Part shown: positions 46,037 to 55,605 of the stretch, piece by piece | Layout: every line of letters begins with the position of its first letter | Position numbering within the stretch: the first letter of the stretch is position 1 | DNA from: Nocardioides sp. zg-DK7169 | Lineage (GTDB): Bacteria; Actinomycetota; Actinomycetes; Propionibacteriales; Nocardioidaceae | NCBI RefSeq assembly: GCF_013155365.1 | Contig: NZ_JABJRA010000014.1 | Location: 34,939-98,938 of the forward strand | Direction: 5' to 3' | DNA length: 64,000 nucleotides | Notes under the pieces: model-generated | Seen by the model: only the letters and a program-made list of their open reading frames with translations | Told to the model about the DNA's origin: nothing | Database searches by the model: none | Translations under genes and position numbers: made by a program

Positions 46037-46813
46037 TCAGCCGCCCAGACCGGCGAGGTCGACGACCTCGTCCTTGGTGGGCGCCTGCACGTCGAGGGGC
46101 TCGTTGAACTCCGAGAAGGTGAACTCGCCGGGCTCGTCGCCGCCGACGACCTCCATCTTCAAGATGTAGTGCTTGTCCTCCTCGCTGCCGATCCAGACGG
46201 TGGTCTCCTCGTCGTCCTCCTTGGAGACGATCTCGACCGCGGGGGTGCCGTCGAGCTCGGTCTCGCCGACGACCTCGCCCTTGTCCTTGTCGGACTCGGA
46301 CGCGTCGTCGTCATCGAGGTTGTCGAGGAAGGCGTCCAGGTCGCAGATCTCGCTGAAGCCGCCGCCGGGGACGACCGCCCACTTGTCGCCGATCATCTGG
46401 ATCATGGCCTGGGCCTGCTGCTCACCGCCGGGGCCGGCGCTCTGCGTCCAGAACTCCTCCGAGCCGCGGAGGTAGGAGTCCTCGCCGATGCCGATGATCT
46501 CGGCCTCGGCGCCGTCCATGGAGATGCTGCCCGTGCAGTCACCGGCAGTGGTGAGGCGCAGGTCCAGCGACATCTCGGCGCCGTCGTCGGTGATCGTGCC
46601 GGCCATCCGGACGGAGTCGAGCGCCTTCATGTCGGTCAGCGCGGCGTCCTGGATCTCCTCGACCGGCTTGTCGGCGAAGCTCTCGGAGGACTCCCCGGAT
46701 CCGTTGCTCGTGTCGTTGCCGTCCTCGTCGTCGCCGCACGCTGCGGCGGTCGCGGTCAGCATCACGGCACCCGCCACGGCTGCGGCCAGGCGGGTTCGCC
46801 TCTTGTACGTCAC
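46037..46813 (-). CDS. LppX/LprG-like lipoprotein (paralogue 1)
   Basis: 258-aa secreted lipoprotein. Signal peptide MTYKRRTRLAAAVAGAVML leads to a lipobox ending AAAC. After an acidic Ser/Asp/Glu linker comes a domain with FADKPVEEIQDAALTDMKALDSVRM and repeated strands, resembling the hydrophobic-ligand-binding LppX/LprG/LolA-like fold. It is homologous along its length to the gene at 46935, with shared CDLDAFLD and FTFSEFN motifs. Ligand unknown. Confidence 0.8.
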   Translation of the reverse strand: MTYKRRTRLAAAVAGAVMLTATAAACGDDEDGNDTSNGSGESSESFADKPVEEIQDAALTDMKALDSVRMAGTITDDGAEMSLDLRLTTAGDCTGSISMDGAEAEIIGIGEDSYLRGSEEFWTQSAGPGGEQQAQAMIQMIGDKWAVVPGGGFSEICDLDAFLDNLDDDDASESDKDKGEVVGETELDGTPAVEIVSKEDDEETTVWIGSEEDKHYILKMEVVGGDEPGEFTFSEFNEPLDVQAPTKDEVVDLAGLGG

Positions 46814-46934
46814 GTGTTGTTCCTCCTGCGTCTGGGGCGTGTCAGTCCTCAGTGTCTCCTTCCGGGCCTGAGGTCATGCAGGCGCACCGCGGCCACGCGG
46901 AGGTCAGGGCGAGCGCAGGAGGTCGGCCGGCGGA

Positions 46935-47792
46935 TCAGTCCGAGGGCGAGGCCGAGGGGTTGGCGAGGTCGAGGACGTCGCTCTTCGGGGGCTCCTTCAC
47001 CTCGAAGGCGTCGTTGAACTCCGAGAACCTGAAGTCGCCCGGGTCGTCGCCGCCCTTGACGCGCATCTTCAGGATCCAGTGACGTCCCTCCTCGCTGCCG
47101 ACCCAGGCGGTCGCGACCTCGGGCCCGTCGTACAGCTTGAGCTCGACGGCAGGGATGTCGTTCACGGTCGTCTCGCCGACCACCTCGTCCTGGACGTTGT
47201 CCGGCGAGTCGGAGGCGTCGAAGTCGTCCAGCTCGTCGAGGAAGGCGTCGAGGTCGCAGAACTCGTCGAAGTTGGCGTCGGGGATCTTGGCCCACTTGTC
47301 GCCGATGAGCTCGACGAGGGCCTGCGCCTGCTGGGCGCTGCCTCCCCCGGAGCTCTTCTGCCAGAACTCCTCGGAGGCCTTGAGGTACGACGCGTCGCCG
47401 ATGCCGATGATCCGGGCCTTGGCGCCGTCGATGGAGACGGTGCCGGTGCAGTCGCCCTGGGCGCTGAGCCGCAGGTCCTGGGCGAGCTCCACCCCGTCGC
47501 TGCGCAGCCGTCCCTGCATCCGCACGAACTGCAGGGCCCGCATGTCCTTGACCACCGCCTCCTGGATCTCGGTCACCGACTTCTCGGCGAAGGCCTCGGA
47601 CTCCGAGTCCTCCGAGCCGGACATCGAGTCCGAGGGCATCGGGGACATCGACTCGGAGGCATCCATCGACTCGGAGGAGGACTCCGAGTCCGCTGCCGGC
47701 TCGTCGGAGTCGTCGCCGCACGCCGCGGTCGCGGTCAGCAGGGCGGCGCCCGCCAGGGCTGCGGCCAGTCGTGTTCGCCTGTTGTACGTCAC
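46935..47792 (-). CDS. LppX/LprG-like lipoprotein (paralogue 2)
   Basis: 285-aa secreted lipoprotein with signal MTYNRRTRLAAALAGAALL and lipobox ending TAAC. It has a longer low-complexity Ser/Glu/Asp/Met linker (SESMDASESMSPMPSDSM), then the same domain as its neighbour (FAEKSVTEIQEAVVKDMRAL; CDLDAFLDELDDFDASD; FRFSEFNDAF). The pair arose by tandem duplication and lies in the same direction 121 bp apart. A hydrophobic ligand carrier is inferred. Confidence 0.8.
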   Translation of the reverse strand: MTYNRRTRLAAALAGAALLTATAACGDDSDEPAADSESSSESMDASESMSPMPSDSMSGSEDSESEAFAEKSVTEIQEAVVKDMRALQFVRMQGRLRSDGVELAQDLRLSAQGDCTGTVSIDGAKARIIGIGDASYLKASEEFWQKSSGGGSAQQAQALVELIGDKWAKIPDANFDEFCDLDAFLDELDDFDASDSPDNVQDEVVGETTVNDIPAVELKLYDGPEVATAWVGSEEGRHWILKMRVKGGDDPGDFRFSEFNDAFEVKEPPKSDVLDLANPSASPSD

Positions 47793-48077
47793 GTCGTACC
47801 TCCTGGGTCCGGGGCCGCTCCGGTCCCGGGTCTGCCCCGCGTCCTCGACGCCCGGTGGGCGGCGTACCTGCCGCCGGCGCCTGCGCGTGCGGGCGGCTGT
47901 GGCGGGTGGCGCGGCTGTGGTGGTCCCCCTCGGATCTCCTCAGGCTCTCACGCCCTTTCCGGGCCGTCACGGGCCCGATGTCACGGGTCCTTCGTCACTC
48001 CCGGCCCTGTGCAGCGGCGCGGTGATCCCCGACACGGCCACCCCGGGCGGGGCCCCGCAGCCCTACCCTTGTCAGAC

Positions 48078-49868
48078 GTGAGCGTCGACGCGATCCCCCC
48101 GGCCCGGCTGCCCGACGACCGGGGCGCGCACGGCTGGGCATCGGTGGCCGGCGCAGCGAACCGCGAGACCCTCCAGCTGCTGGCCGAGACGGTGACCGAC
48201 CTGGCCGGCTTCCGGGTCGCGGCGATCAGCGTGGCGCGCGACGACGGGCTGCTGGAGGTGGTCGCCGTCTCCGGGCCGCCGGAGGTGCGCCGCCAGCTCG
48301 AGGGCAATCGCACCCCGCTGCCCTGGCTCGTCGAGGAGCTGGCCAAGGGCGAGGACTGGGGACCGGTCCGCTTCGTCCCCCACGAGCGCCGGGACGGCGG
48401 CACGCGGGACTGGGGGTGGGTCGCCGACGTCGCCCCGCTCGACGTGCCGGACGCCTGGCACCCGCTGGACGTGCTCGTGGCGCCGCTGCACGACGACGCC
48501 GGCACCCTGCGCGGCGTGCTCTCGCTCGACCTGCCCGTCAGCGGCCGGCGGCCGGCGCCCGAGCAGCGCCGGGCGCTGGAGCGCTGCGCCTCCCAGGTCG
48601 CCCGCGGGGTGATCGCCGAGCTGGTCCGCGAGGAGCTGGCGGGCCAGATGCGGCTCGCCGAGGCGGCGCGCACCGTCGTACGCAGCGTGACCGGGGAGCC
48701 CTCCCTGGAGCGGGTCCTCGCGCTGGCCGAGCCGGCGCTGACCGAGGGGTTCCAGGCCGCGGGCCTGGTTGTCTGGATCCACGACGCGCCCGGGCCGGAC
48801 CGCGTGCACCGCACGCCGGGCGTGCCCACCGAGCCACCGCACCTGGCCGCCGCGCTGCGCCGGGTGGCACGCGACCTGTGGCGCGAGCAGCGCCTGAGCT
48901 TCGCCGGCCGCGGCCAGCGGAACCTCGCGCGGCTCGACGACGTGGAGGCGGGTGCGCTGCTCGAGCACCTGACCGAGATCGGCGTCGCCTCGATCCTGGT
49001 GGTGCCGATCGGCGTCGCCGACCAGTGCCTCGGCTGCGTGGTCCTGGGCCGGCGCGAGGGCGACCACGACTGGAGCGACGTGGAGGCGGCGGGCGCGCTC
49101 GCGGTGGGCCACGACCTGGGCAGCGTCGTGCTCAACGCGCGGGCACTGGAGCGCGAACGGCGCACGAACGAGGAGCTGCGCGAGCTCGACCGCTACCGCA
49201 CCCGCCTCATCGCCACGGTCTCCCACGAGCTGAAGAACCCGCTCACCTCCGTGCTCGGCCACCTGGAGATCCTCGACTCCGTCGACGGCCTGCCGCGCCC
49301 GGTGGAGCGCTCGCTGGGCGCGATGGAGCGGGGCGCGCGCCGGATGCGCCGGGTCGTGGACGACCTGCTGCTGCTCTCGCGCGTCACCGACCCCGACACG
49401 CCCCTGGCCCTGCGGCCGACGGACCTGCGCGTCCTCGTCGACGAGGCCGTCGACCTGCACGCGGTGACCGCGGCCCGCAGCGGCGTCAACGTGGAGGTGG
49501 TCGACGACGGCCGCTCGGTGCGGGCCGTGGTGGACGTCGACGAGATGGACCGGGTGGTCAGCAACCTGCTCGGCAACGCCGTGAAGTACTCCCCGGAGGG
49601 CGGGACGGTGCGGCTCTCGCTGCGCCGCGTCGGCGGTGAGATCGAGCTGTGCGTCACCGACGAGGGCATCGGCATCTCCGCGGAGGACCAGGAGCGATTG
49701 TTCGAGGAGTTCTACCGCTCGACGAACCCCATCGCGCTCGCGCTGCCCGGCACCGGCCTGGGCCTGCCGATCGTGCGCCGCATCGTGGACCGCCACGGCG
49801 GCCGGATCGAGGTGGACTCCGAGCTCGGGCGGGGATCGACCTTCCGGGTGGTGCTCCCGGCCGGCTGA
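48078..49868 (+). CDS. GAF-domain sensor histidine kinase
   Basis: 596-aa soluble histidine kinase. Two GAF-like sensor domains (about 20-180 and 205-350) precede a coiled linker, the HisKA domain with phospho-acceptor SHELKNPLTSVLGHLE, and HATPase_c with N-box NLLGNAVKYS, DEGIGIS and GTGLGLPIV. No membrane helix and no adjacent response regulator, so it is an orphan. GTG 48078 follows a weak -10-like TACCCT within 15 bases, raising the possibility of a leaderless transcript. Confidence 0.88.
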   Translation: MSVDAIPPARLPDDRGAHGWASVAGAANRETLQLLAETVTDLAGFRVAAISVARDDGLLEVVAVSGPPEVRRQLEGNRTPLPWLVEELAKGEDWGPVRFVPHERRDGGTRDWGWVADVAPLDVPDAWHPLDVLVAPLHDDAGTLRGVLSLDLPVSGRRPAPEQRRALERCASQVARGVIAELVREELAGQMRLAEAARTVVRSVTGEPSLERVLALAEPALTEGFQAAGLVVWIHDAPGPDRVHRTPGVPTEPPHLAAALRRVARDLWREQRLSFAGRGQRNLARLDDVEAGALLEHLTEIGVASILVVPIGVADQCLGCVVLGRREGDHDWSDVEAAGALAVGHDLGSVVLNARALERERRTNEELRELDRYRTRLIATVSHELKNPLTSVLGHLEILDSVDGLPRPVERSLGAMERGARRMRRVVDDLLLLSRVTDPDTPLALRPTDLRVLVDEAVDLHAVTAARSGVNVEVVDDGRSVRAVVDVDEMDRVVSNLLGNAVKYSPEGGTVRLSLRRVGGEIELCVTDEGIGISAEDQERLFEEFYRSTNPIALALPGTGLGLPIVRRIVDRHGGRIEVDSELGRGSTFRVVLPAG

Positions 49869-49898
49869 GCCACGGGGCAGGGCCGGGATACTGGCTCC

Positions 49899-50600
49899 AT
49901 GTCGTCCCCGACCCCGCTCGCGAGCCCGCGCCGCGCCCGCCTCGGCCGCGGGGTGGTCCTGCTGCTCCTCGTGCTCGTCCTGGTGAACCTGCCGACGCTG
50001 ATCGGCGCCTTCAACCGCCAGCAGGTGCGCAGCGGGGGCGAGGACGTCGCGGCCCGCGTGATCGAGACCCGCGACACCGGTGCGGGGGTGCTGGTGAGCT
50101 TCACCTACCCCGAGGACTCCGGGGTGGAGGGCGGCGGCGCCACGGCGTACGCCGTCGAGGTCGACCAGGAGACCGGTGAGCGCGCCGAGGAGAGCGGCAC
50201 CCTGACCGTGCGGGTGCGCCCCGACCACCCCGCGACGTACGTCGTGGACGGCGAGGTCAGCAACCCGGGCGCGCTGTGGATGCCGATCGGCCTGAACGCG
50301 CTCGTGCTCCTCATCGCGCTGCTGCTGTGGCGGGTGCGCGGGCGGCTGCGCCCCGAGCTGGTGCTGCGCGCCGGCGGGGACCTCGAGGCCGGCGGCGCCG
50401 AGCCGCTGCTCGAGCGGGTCGCCGGGCTGGAGTACGTCGTGCAGGGGCGGGTCGTGGCGCTCGAGCCGGCCGGCGACGGCGGTGACGACGAGCTGCTGCT
50501 GGAGGTGGCGGACCGGCGGGTCCGGGTGCTGCTGGACGGGCACGCGAACCCCGTCGAGGTCGGCGCCGACGCCCGGGTCCAGGGGGTCATGGTCGGCTGA
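49899..50600 (+). CDS. Uncharacterised two-helix membrane protein
   Basis: 233 aa. Helix 1 (VVLLLLVLVLVNLPTLIGAF, about 19-38) and helix 2 (PIGLNALVLLIALLLWRV, about 128-145) enclose an extracytoplasmic beta-rich domain (VAARVIETRDTGAGVLVSFTYP), reminiscent of DUF3592-type proteins; a small cytoplasmic beta domain follows. Function unknown. It starts 30 bp after the kinase gene and may be cotranscribed. Confidence 0.75.
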   Translation: MSSPTPLASPRRARLGRGVVLLLLVLVLVNLPTLIGAFNRQQVRSGGEDVAARVIETRDTGAGVLVSFTYPEDSGVEGGGATAYAVEVDQETGERAEESGTLTVRVRPDHPATYVVDGEVSNPGALWMPIGLNALVLLIALLLWRVRGRLRPELVLRAGGDLEAGGAEPLLERVAGLEYVVQGRVVALEPAGDGGDDELLLEVADRRVRVLLDGHANPVEVGADARVQGVMVG

Positions 50601-50649
50601 CGCCGGCTGCTGACCAGACCGGCTTGCCGGTGAGCGCCAGACTGTCGCC

Positions 50650-51129
50650 ATGCACACCCTCGCCGACTTCTCCGCCCGCTCCATCGAGGGCCAGGACATC
50701 GACCTCGCCGACTACCTCGGCCAGGTGGTCCTGGTCGTCAACACGGCCTCGAAGTGCGGGCTGACGCCGCAGTTCGAGGGCCTGCAGGCGCTCTACGACC
50801 GCTTCGGCGAGCGCGGCTTCACGGTGCTGGGCTTCCCCTGCGACCAGTTCCGCGACCAGGAGCTCGACGACGACGCCGAGATCGCGGGCTTCTGCCAGCG
50901 CAACTACGGCGTCAGCTTCCCGATGTTCTCCAAGATCGACGTCAACGGCGAGGACGCCCATCCGCTGTACCGCTGGCTGCGCGCGGAGCAGAAGGGCGTG
51001 CTGAGCGACCGGATCAAGTGGAACTTCACCAAGTTCCTGCTCGACCGCGACGGCACCGTGGTGGCGCGCTACTCGCCCACCACGAAGCCGGAGAAGATCG
51101 CTGCGGACATCGAGCGCGCGCTCGGCTGA
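50650..51129 (+). CDS. Glutathione peroxidase-like thiol peroxidase
   Basis: 159-aa thioredoxin-fold peroxidase that reduces hydroperoxides, most likely with thioredoxin as donor. The peroxidatic Cys is in NTASKCGLTPQFEGL; a resolving-type region CDQFRDQE and the conserved WNFTKFL are present. Cys replaces selenocysteine. ATG 50650. Confidence 0.95.
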   Translation: MHTLADFSARSIEGQDIDLADYLGQVVLVVNTASKCGLTPQFEGLQALYDRFGERGFTVLGFPCDQFRDQELDDDAEIAGFCQRNYGVSFPMFSKIDVNGEDAHPLYRWLRAEQKGVLSDRIKWNFTKFLLDRDGTVVARYSPTTKPEKIAADIERALG

Positions 51130-51170
51130 GGCCGCCGAGCGGGCCGCGACCGCCTGAGGGCCCAGCACGC

Positions 51171-51211
51171 CGTACGGCCCAGGAGCACCGGGGTGCTTCC
51201 TGGGCCGTACG
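51171..51211. terminator. Bidirectional terminator between gpx-like and MMPL genes
   Basis: Long hairpin: CGTACGGCCCAGGA with TCCTGGGCCGTACG, plus inner GCAC/GTGC, loop of about four bases. It separates convergent genes. Confidence 0.8.
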
Positions 51212-51234
51212 TGTGCGTGCGGGTCGTGCGGGTC

Positions 51235-53562
51235 TCAGACGGAGACGCGCTCGCGCTCCTCGACCTTGAGGTGCGGCCGCTCGAGGCTCTCGCCCTCGAC
51301 GTCGACGTTGGGCAGGATCTTGTCCAGCCACTTCGGCAGCCACCAGGCCTTCTCGCCGAGCATGTACATCAGCGCCGGGACCAGCGCCATGCGGACCACG
51401 AACGCGTCGAGGAACACGGCGACGGCGAGCGCGAAGCCCATCGACTTGATGATCGGCTCGTCGATCAGGATGAAGGCCGCGAAGACCGAGATCATGATCA
51501 GGGCCGCCGCGGTCACCACGCGGGCGCTGTTGCGGAAGCCGTCGACCACCGCCTCGCGGGTGCTCATGCCGTGGACGTGCGCCTCGCGCATGCGGGTCAC
51601 CAGGAAGACCTGGTAGTCCATCGCCAGGCCGAACACCAGGCCGATCAGGAAGATCGGCATGAAGCTGACGATCGGCTGGCCCTCCATGATGCCGAAGGCG
51701 CCCTCCTGGAAGACCGCGACGGTGACGCCGAGGGTCGCCAGCACGGACAGCAGGAAGCCGAACGTCGCGGTGAGCGGCACCAGGACCGAGCGGAAGACCA
51801 GCATCAGCAGGATGAACGCCAGCCCGATGACGACGGCCAGGTAGATCGGCAGCGCGTCGTCGAGGCGGTCGGAGACGTCGGTGGTGATCGCGGTCAGGCC
51901 GGTGATGCCGATCTCGGTGCCGGTCTCGGCCTCGAGGGCGTCCTGGCCGTCGCGCAGCGAGCTCAGCAGGTCCTTGGTGGCCTTGTCCTCGGCGCCGGAC
52001 TCGGGCGTGATCATCACCAGCGCGCCGGTGGCGGGCTCGGTGACGGCGCCCTCGTCGTCGACGACCTCGTTGCTCGCGACGACCTGGGCATTGGCCACGT
52101 CGTCTTGGCCGGCGGCCCAGGCGGCGACCTCGCCGAACACCTCGCCGCGCTCCTCGGCGGGCACGTCACGGGCGTCCACGACTACCTGCAGCGGCGCGTC
52201 GCGGCCGGGGCCGAACGCCTCGGCGGTCAGGTCGGAGGCCTTGCGGGTGGTGGTGTCGCTCGAGGCGGTGCTGTCGGTCGGGAAGGCGAGGTAGAGCTCC
52301 TTCATCGGGATCGCCAGCGCGCCCAGCACGATCACCGAGACCAGGGCGACCGCCCACGAGCGCTTGCCCACGAAGCGGGCCCAGCGCACGCCGTTGTTGA
52401 GCACCCGGCCGTCGTCCTCACGGGCGGGGGCGTACTTGCGGACCTGGCCGCCGAAGGCCTTGGACTTCAGCAGGCCGAGGATCGCCGGCAGCAGGGTCAG
52501 CGCCACCAGCACGGCGATGAAGACGGTGCTCGCGGCCGCGAGGCCCATGGTGGTGAGGAACGGGATGCGGACGACGGCGAGCGCGGCGAGCGCGATGAGG
52601 ACCGTCAGTCCGGCGAAGACGACCGCGGAGCCGGCGGTGCCGACGGCGACGCCGACGGCCTCCTGGCTGTCATCGGTGTGGTCGTGCTCGGAGCGGTAGC
52701 GCGCGAGGATGAACAGCGCGTAGTCGATGCCGACCGCCAGACCGATCATCGTGGCGAGCATCGGGGTGGTTGAGCCGATCTCGGTGAACGCGGTCATCGC
52801 GGTGACCCCGGCGATGCCGATGCCGACGCCGAACACCGCGGTCAGGATCGGCAGGCCGGCGGCGACCAGCGAGCCGAAGGTCAAGACCAGCACGAGCAGC
52901 GCCACGGCGATGCCGACGAGCTCGGAGGTCATGCCGATATCGAGCGTGCCGGTGGAGCCGGAGCCGTTGGCCTCGATCTCGAGGCCGTCGACGCGGTGCT
53001 CGTCCATGGCGTCACGCAGTGCCTCGATGGTCTCCGGCTCGACGTCGGCGACGGTGTCGACGTCGAACTCGAAGCTGATCTGGCCGACCCGGCCGTCCGG
53101 GGACAGCGGCGACACCGCCTCGGCGTTGGCCTCGGCGACGTCCTTCGGGGTACCGCTCTGCTGGGCCTGGCCGACGATCATCTGGCGCTGCTGCTCCGCG
53201 GCCTCCACCGGGTTGGCCAGCGGGGCCTTCCCCGGCATCTGCGGCAGGGCGGCGAGGTCCTCGATGAGGGCGTCGACCTCCGCGGCGTACGCCTTGTCGC
53301 GCAGCGTGCTGCCCTCGGGCGCGGCGACGACGACGTTGACGGTGGCCTGGTCGAAGGGGTCCTTGGCGCCGGGGAAGAGGTCGGCCTGCATGTCGGCGGC
53401 CTTCTCCGAGGGGATGCCCGGGATGGAGAAGGAGTCGCTCATCGGCTTCGACATGGTGGCGGCGAAGCCGCCCACGGCGACCAGCACGACCAACCAGCCG
53501 GCGATGAAGAACGGCCAGCGCCGGAAGGCGGTCCTGCCGAGTCGGTACAAGAGGGTGGCCAC
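51235..53562 (-). CDS. MMPL-family RND transporter
   Basis: 775-aa inner-membrane exporter with twelve predicted helices: one helix, a large periplasmic domain, then the SSD-like block (TAMTAFTEIGSTTPMLATMIG; GIDYALFILARYRSEH), repeated in the second half (GLVFGLAMDYQVFLVTRM). Cargo is probably lipid or drug, but not identifiable. It is downstream of a TetR gene in the same direction (76 bp) and likely repressed by it. Confidence 0.93.
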   Translation of the reverse strand: MATLLYRLGRTAFRRWPFFIAGWLVVLVAVGGFAATMSKPMSDSFSIPGIPSEKAADMQADLFPGAKDPFDQATVNVVVAAPEGSTLRDKAYAAEVDALIEDLAALPQMPGKAPLANPVEAAEQQRQMIVGQAQQSGTPKDVAEANAEAVSPLSPDGRVGQISFEFDVDTVADVEPETIEALRDAMDEHRVDGLEIEANGSGSTGTLDIGMTSELVGIAVALLVLVLTFGSLVAAGLPILTAVFGVGIGIAGVTAMTAFTEIGSTTPMLATMIGLAVGIDYALFILARYRSEHDHTDDSQEAVGVAVGTAGSAVVFAGLTVLIALAALAVVRIPFLTTMGLAAASTVFIAVLVALTLLPAILGLLKSKAFGGQVRKYAPAREDDGRVLNNGVRWARFVGKRSWAVALVSVIVLGALAIPMKELYLAFPTDSTASSDTTTRKASDLTAEAFGPGRDAPLQVVVDARDVPAEERGEVFGEVAAWAAGQDDVANAQVVASNEVVDDEGAVTEPATGALVMITPESGAEDKATKDLLSSLRDGQDALEAETGTEIGITGLTAITTDVSDRLDDALPIYLAVVIGLAFILLMLVFRSVLVPLTATFGFLLSVLATLGVTVAVFQEGAFGIMEGQPIVSFMPIFLIGLVFGLAMDYQVFLVTRMREAHVHGMSTREAVVDGFRNSARVVTAAALIMISVFAAFILIDEPIIKSMGFALAVAVFLDAFVVRMALVPALMYMLGEKAWWLPKWLDKILPNVDVEGESLERPHLKVEERERVSV

Positions 53563-53638
53563 GGTGGTCTCCTGAAGATGTCGTGCGGGGTGGGGCGCTG
53601 CGAGGGCGGGGTCGGGAAGTCGGGGGGTGTGGCAGAGG

Positions 53639-54235
53639 TCAGCTGAAGAGGTCGCGGGCCGCGGCCAGGGTCTGGTCGAACAGCTCGGTGATCGGCCGTT
53701 CGTCGCCGGCGACGAAGCTGGTGAGCGCGGACTCGAAGACGGTGACGAACAGGCGGATGAGCAGACGTGCCCGGAACGCGTCCACCCGTCCCTGCTCGCG
53801 CTCGACGATCAGGTCGACGAACCCGCCGACGAACTCCTCGAAGCGATCGATCACCGCGGTGAGCAGGCGGGGCGTGCCGGTGATCAGGCAGGTCACTCGG
53901 GCGATGTCCTCGCGGTCGAGCACGTCGCTCTTGCCGTCGAGCACCTCGTGGGCGATCACGGAGAGGTCGTCGACCAGCGTCCCGTGCGGGCCGCCGGCGA
54001 GGAACGCCTCGCGCGTCGAGTCGCCGATGACCGGGACCGGGCCGAGGACGGCGTCGAGCTTGCCCGGGTAGTAGTTGAACAACGTGCGGCGCGACACCGC
54101 GGCGGCCTCGGCGAGGTCGTCCATGGTGAAGCCGTCCAGGCCGTGCTCGGTGGTGAGGACCTGGGCGCAGCGTGCGATCCGCATCTCGGTCGCGAGGCGA
54201 CGGGCCTCGCGGGCCGAGAGGGCGGGTGCGGTCAT
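53639..54235 (-). CDS. TetR-family regulator of the MMPL gene
   Basis: 198-aa repressor. The N-terminal HTH is GFTMDDLAEAAAVSRRTLFNYYPGKL in the TetR pattern (TMDDLAEAAAVSRRTLFNYY). The ligand-binding C-terminal domain is helical. ATG 54235. A symmetric TGCACT/AGTGCA element just upstream is the candidate operator, implying autoregulation of the tetR-mmpL unit. Confidence 0.92.
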   Translation of the reverse strand: MTAPALSAREARRLATEMRIARCAQVLTTEHGLDGFTMDDLAEAAAVSRRTLFNYYPGKLDAVLGPVPVIGDSTREAFLAGGPHGTLVDDLSVIAHEVLDGKSDVLDREDIARVTCLITGTPRLLTAVIDRFEEFVGGFVDLIVEREQGRVDAFRARLLIRLFVTVFESALTSFVAGDERPITELFDQTLAAARDLFS

Positions 54236-54246
54236 GACGGAATTCT

Positions 54247-54269
54247 TGCACTAAGGTCCAAAAAGTGCA
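54247..54269. promoter_or_regulatory. Candidate TetR operator
   Basis: Inverted repeat TGCACT-N11-AGTGCA centred 23 bp upstream of the tetR start, in a locally AT-rich stretch. Confidence 0.55.
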
Positions 54270-54419
54270 GAACTGTGAGGGTGGTCACAGGGCGTCCCGT
54301 CACAGGGCGTCCAGCGTCCCGTCCCGCGTGGGACAAGGTGGGGCACAGCCCCTTGCTGCGGCGTCGCGCCCGGCGGATGGTGGGAGGGTGCCTCCTGTTT
54401 CCAGCATGCGTCGGGTGCC

Positions 54420-55559
54420 ATGACGGCCCCGGTCCGGCGGTACGCGCGCGGGCCCGCCCGCGCCGCCTGGGCGCTCGCGCTGGCCGTGGCGCTCTCGGGG
54501 CTGGGGTGTGCCTCGGCGCCGCCGGGGCAGGACGGCGTACCGGACGGGAGTGCGTCGCGGTCGTCGGCCTCCTCGGCCTCGTCCGGGCCGCCCGGGCAGG
54601 TGGCGCGCGATCGCCCCGAGGCACCCGCGCAACCCACGGGGCCGCGCCGCCGGGTGCTCGCGGTCTCGGTCGACGGGCTCGGCAGCGCCGTGCTGCGCCG
54701 CCTCGGTCCGCGGCAGGCGCCGACGTTCCACCGGATGCTGCGCCGGGGCGCCTCGACCCTCGAGGCGCGCACCGAGGTCGAGATGACCGTGACCCTGCCC
54801 AACCACACGAGCATGCTGACCGGGCGCCGCATCGACGCCGCGCGCGGCGGGCACGGCGTGACCTGGAACGACGACGTCGCGGACCGCTCGGTCCCCCGGG
54901 ACGCGAGCGGCCGGGTGGTGCGCTCGATCTTCACCTCGGCGCACCGGGCCGGGCTGCACACCGCGATGTTCGCGGGCAAGCAGAAGTTCCACACCTTCGA
55001 CAACACCTGGTCACGGGCGATCGACCGGGTGCTCGTCACCTCCGACCAGGCTCGGCTGGTGCGGGCCGCGCGGCACGACCTGGTGCACGGCCGCCGCGCC
55101 TTCACCTTCCTGCACCTGCGCGGTCCCGACTCCGCCGGCCACGAGGACGGCTTCGACTCCCCGGCGTACGTCGCGGCGGGGCGGGAGGCGGACCGGCAGC
55201 TGGGCGGAGTGCTGCGCACGGTGCGCACCCACCCGCGGCTGCAGCGACACCTGGTCGTGGTGCTCACTGCCGACCACGGCGGGCGCGGCGCCGACGGGCA
55301 CGACGTGGCGACCCGGGCGGCGAACTACCGGGTGCCGTTCCTGGTCTGGGGACGCGGGGTGGTGCACCGCGACCTCTACCGGCTCAGCCCCGGTCGCCGG
55401 AACCCGGGCGGCGCGCAGCCGGGCTACGGACGCCCGCGTCAGCCGGTGCGCAACGGCGACGTGGCCAACCTGGCCGCCGACCTGCTCGGGCTGCGCGCGG
55501 TCCCGGGCAGCACCATCGGGGCGCGCCAGGACCTGCGGGTGCTCGCCCGGCGTCGCTGA
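54420..55559 (+). CDS. Lipoprotein of the alkaline phosphatase / nucleotide pyrophosphatase superfamily
   Basis: 379-aa exported lipoprotein with signal AAWALALAVALSGLGC (lipobox LGC) and a Ser-rich linker. Superfamily metal-binding motifs follow: VSVDGLG, the nucleophile region TLPNHTSMLTG, LRGPDSAGHEDGF and TADHGGRG. It is a putative metal-dependent phosphodiesterase or phosphatase; substrate unknown. Divergent from tetR across 184 bp. Confidence 0.87.
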   Translation: MTAPVRRYARGPARAAWALALAVALSGLGCASAPPGQDGVPDGSASRSSASSASSGPPGQVARDRPEAPAQPTGPRRRVLAVSVDGLGSAVLRRLGPRQAPTFHRMLRRGASTLEARTEVEMTVTLPNHTSMLTGRRIDAARGGHGVTWNDDVADRSVPRDASGRVVRSIFTSAHRAGLHTAMFAGKQKFHTFDNTWSRAIDRVLVTSDQARLVRAARHDLVHGRRAFTFLHLRGPDSAGHEDGFDSPAYVAAGREADRQLGGVLRTVRTHPRLQRHLVVVLTADHGGRGADGHDVATRAANYRVPFLVWGRGVVHRDLYRLSPGRRNPGGAQPGYGRPRQPVRNGDVANLAADLLGLRAVPGSTIGARQDLRVLARRR

Positions 55560-55605
55560 CCCTCTCCTCGGCGGCGGGGGAGGGGCGGTCGCGGGTCGGT
55601 CGGGG

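Noticed and set aside
48072..50699. Long antisense frame opposite the histidine kinase
   Set aside because: Same composition artefact; kinase motifs are intact on the plus strand.
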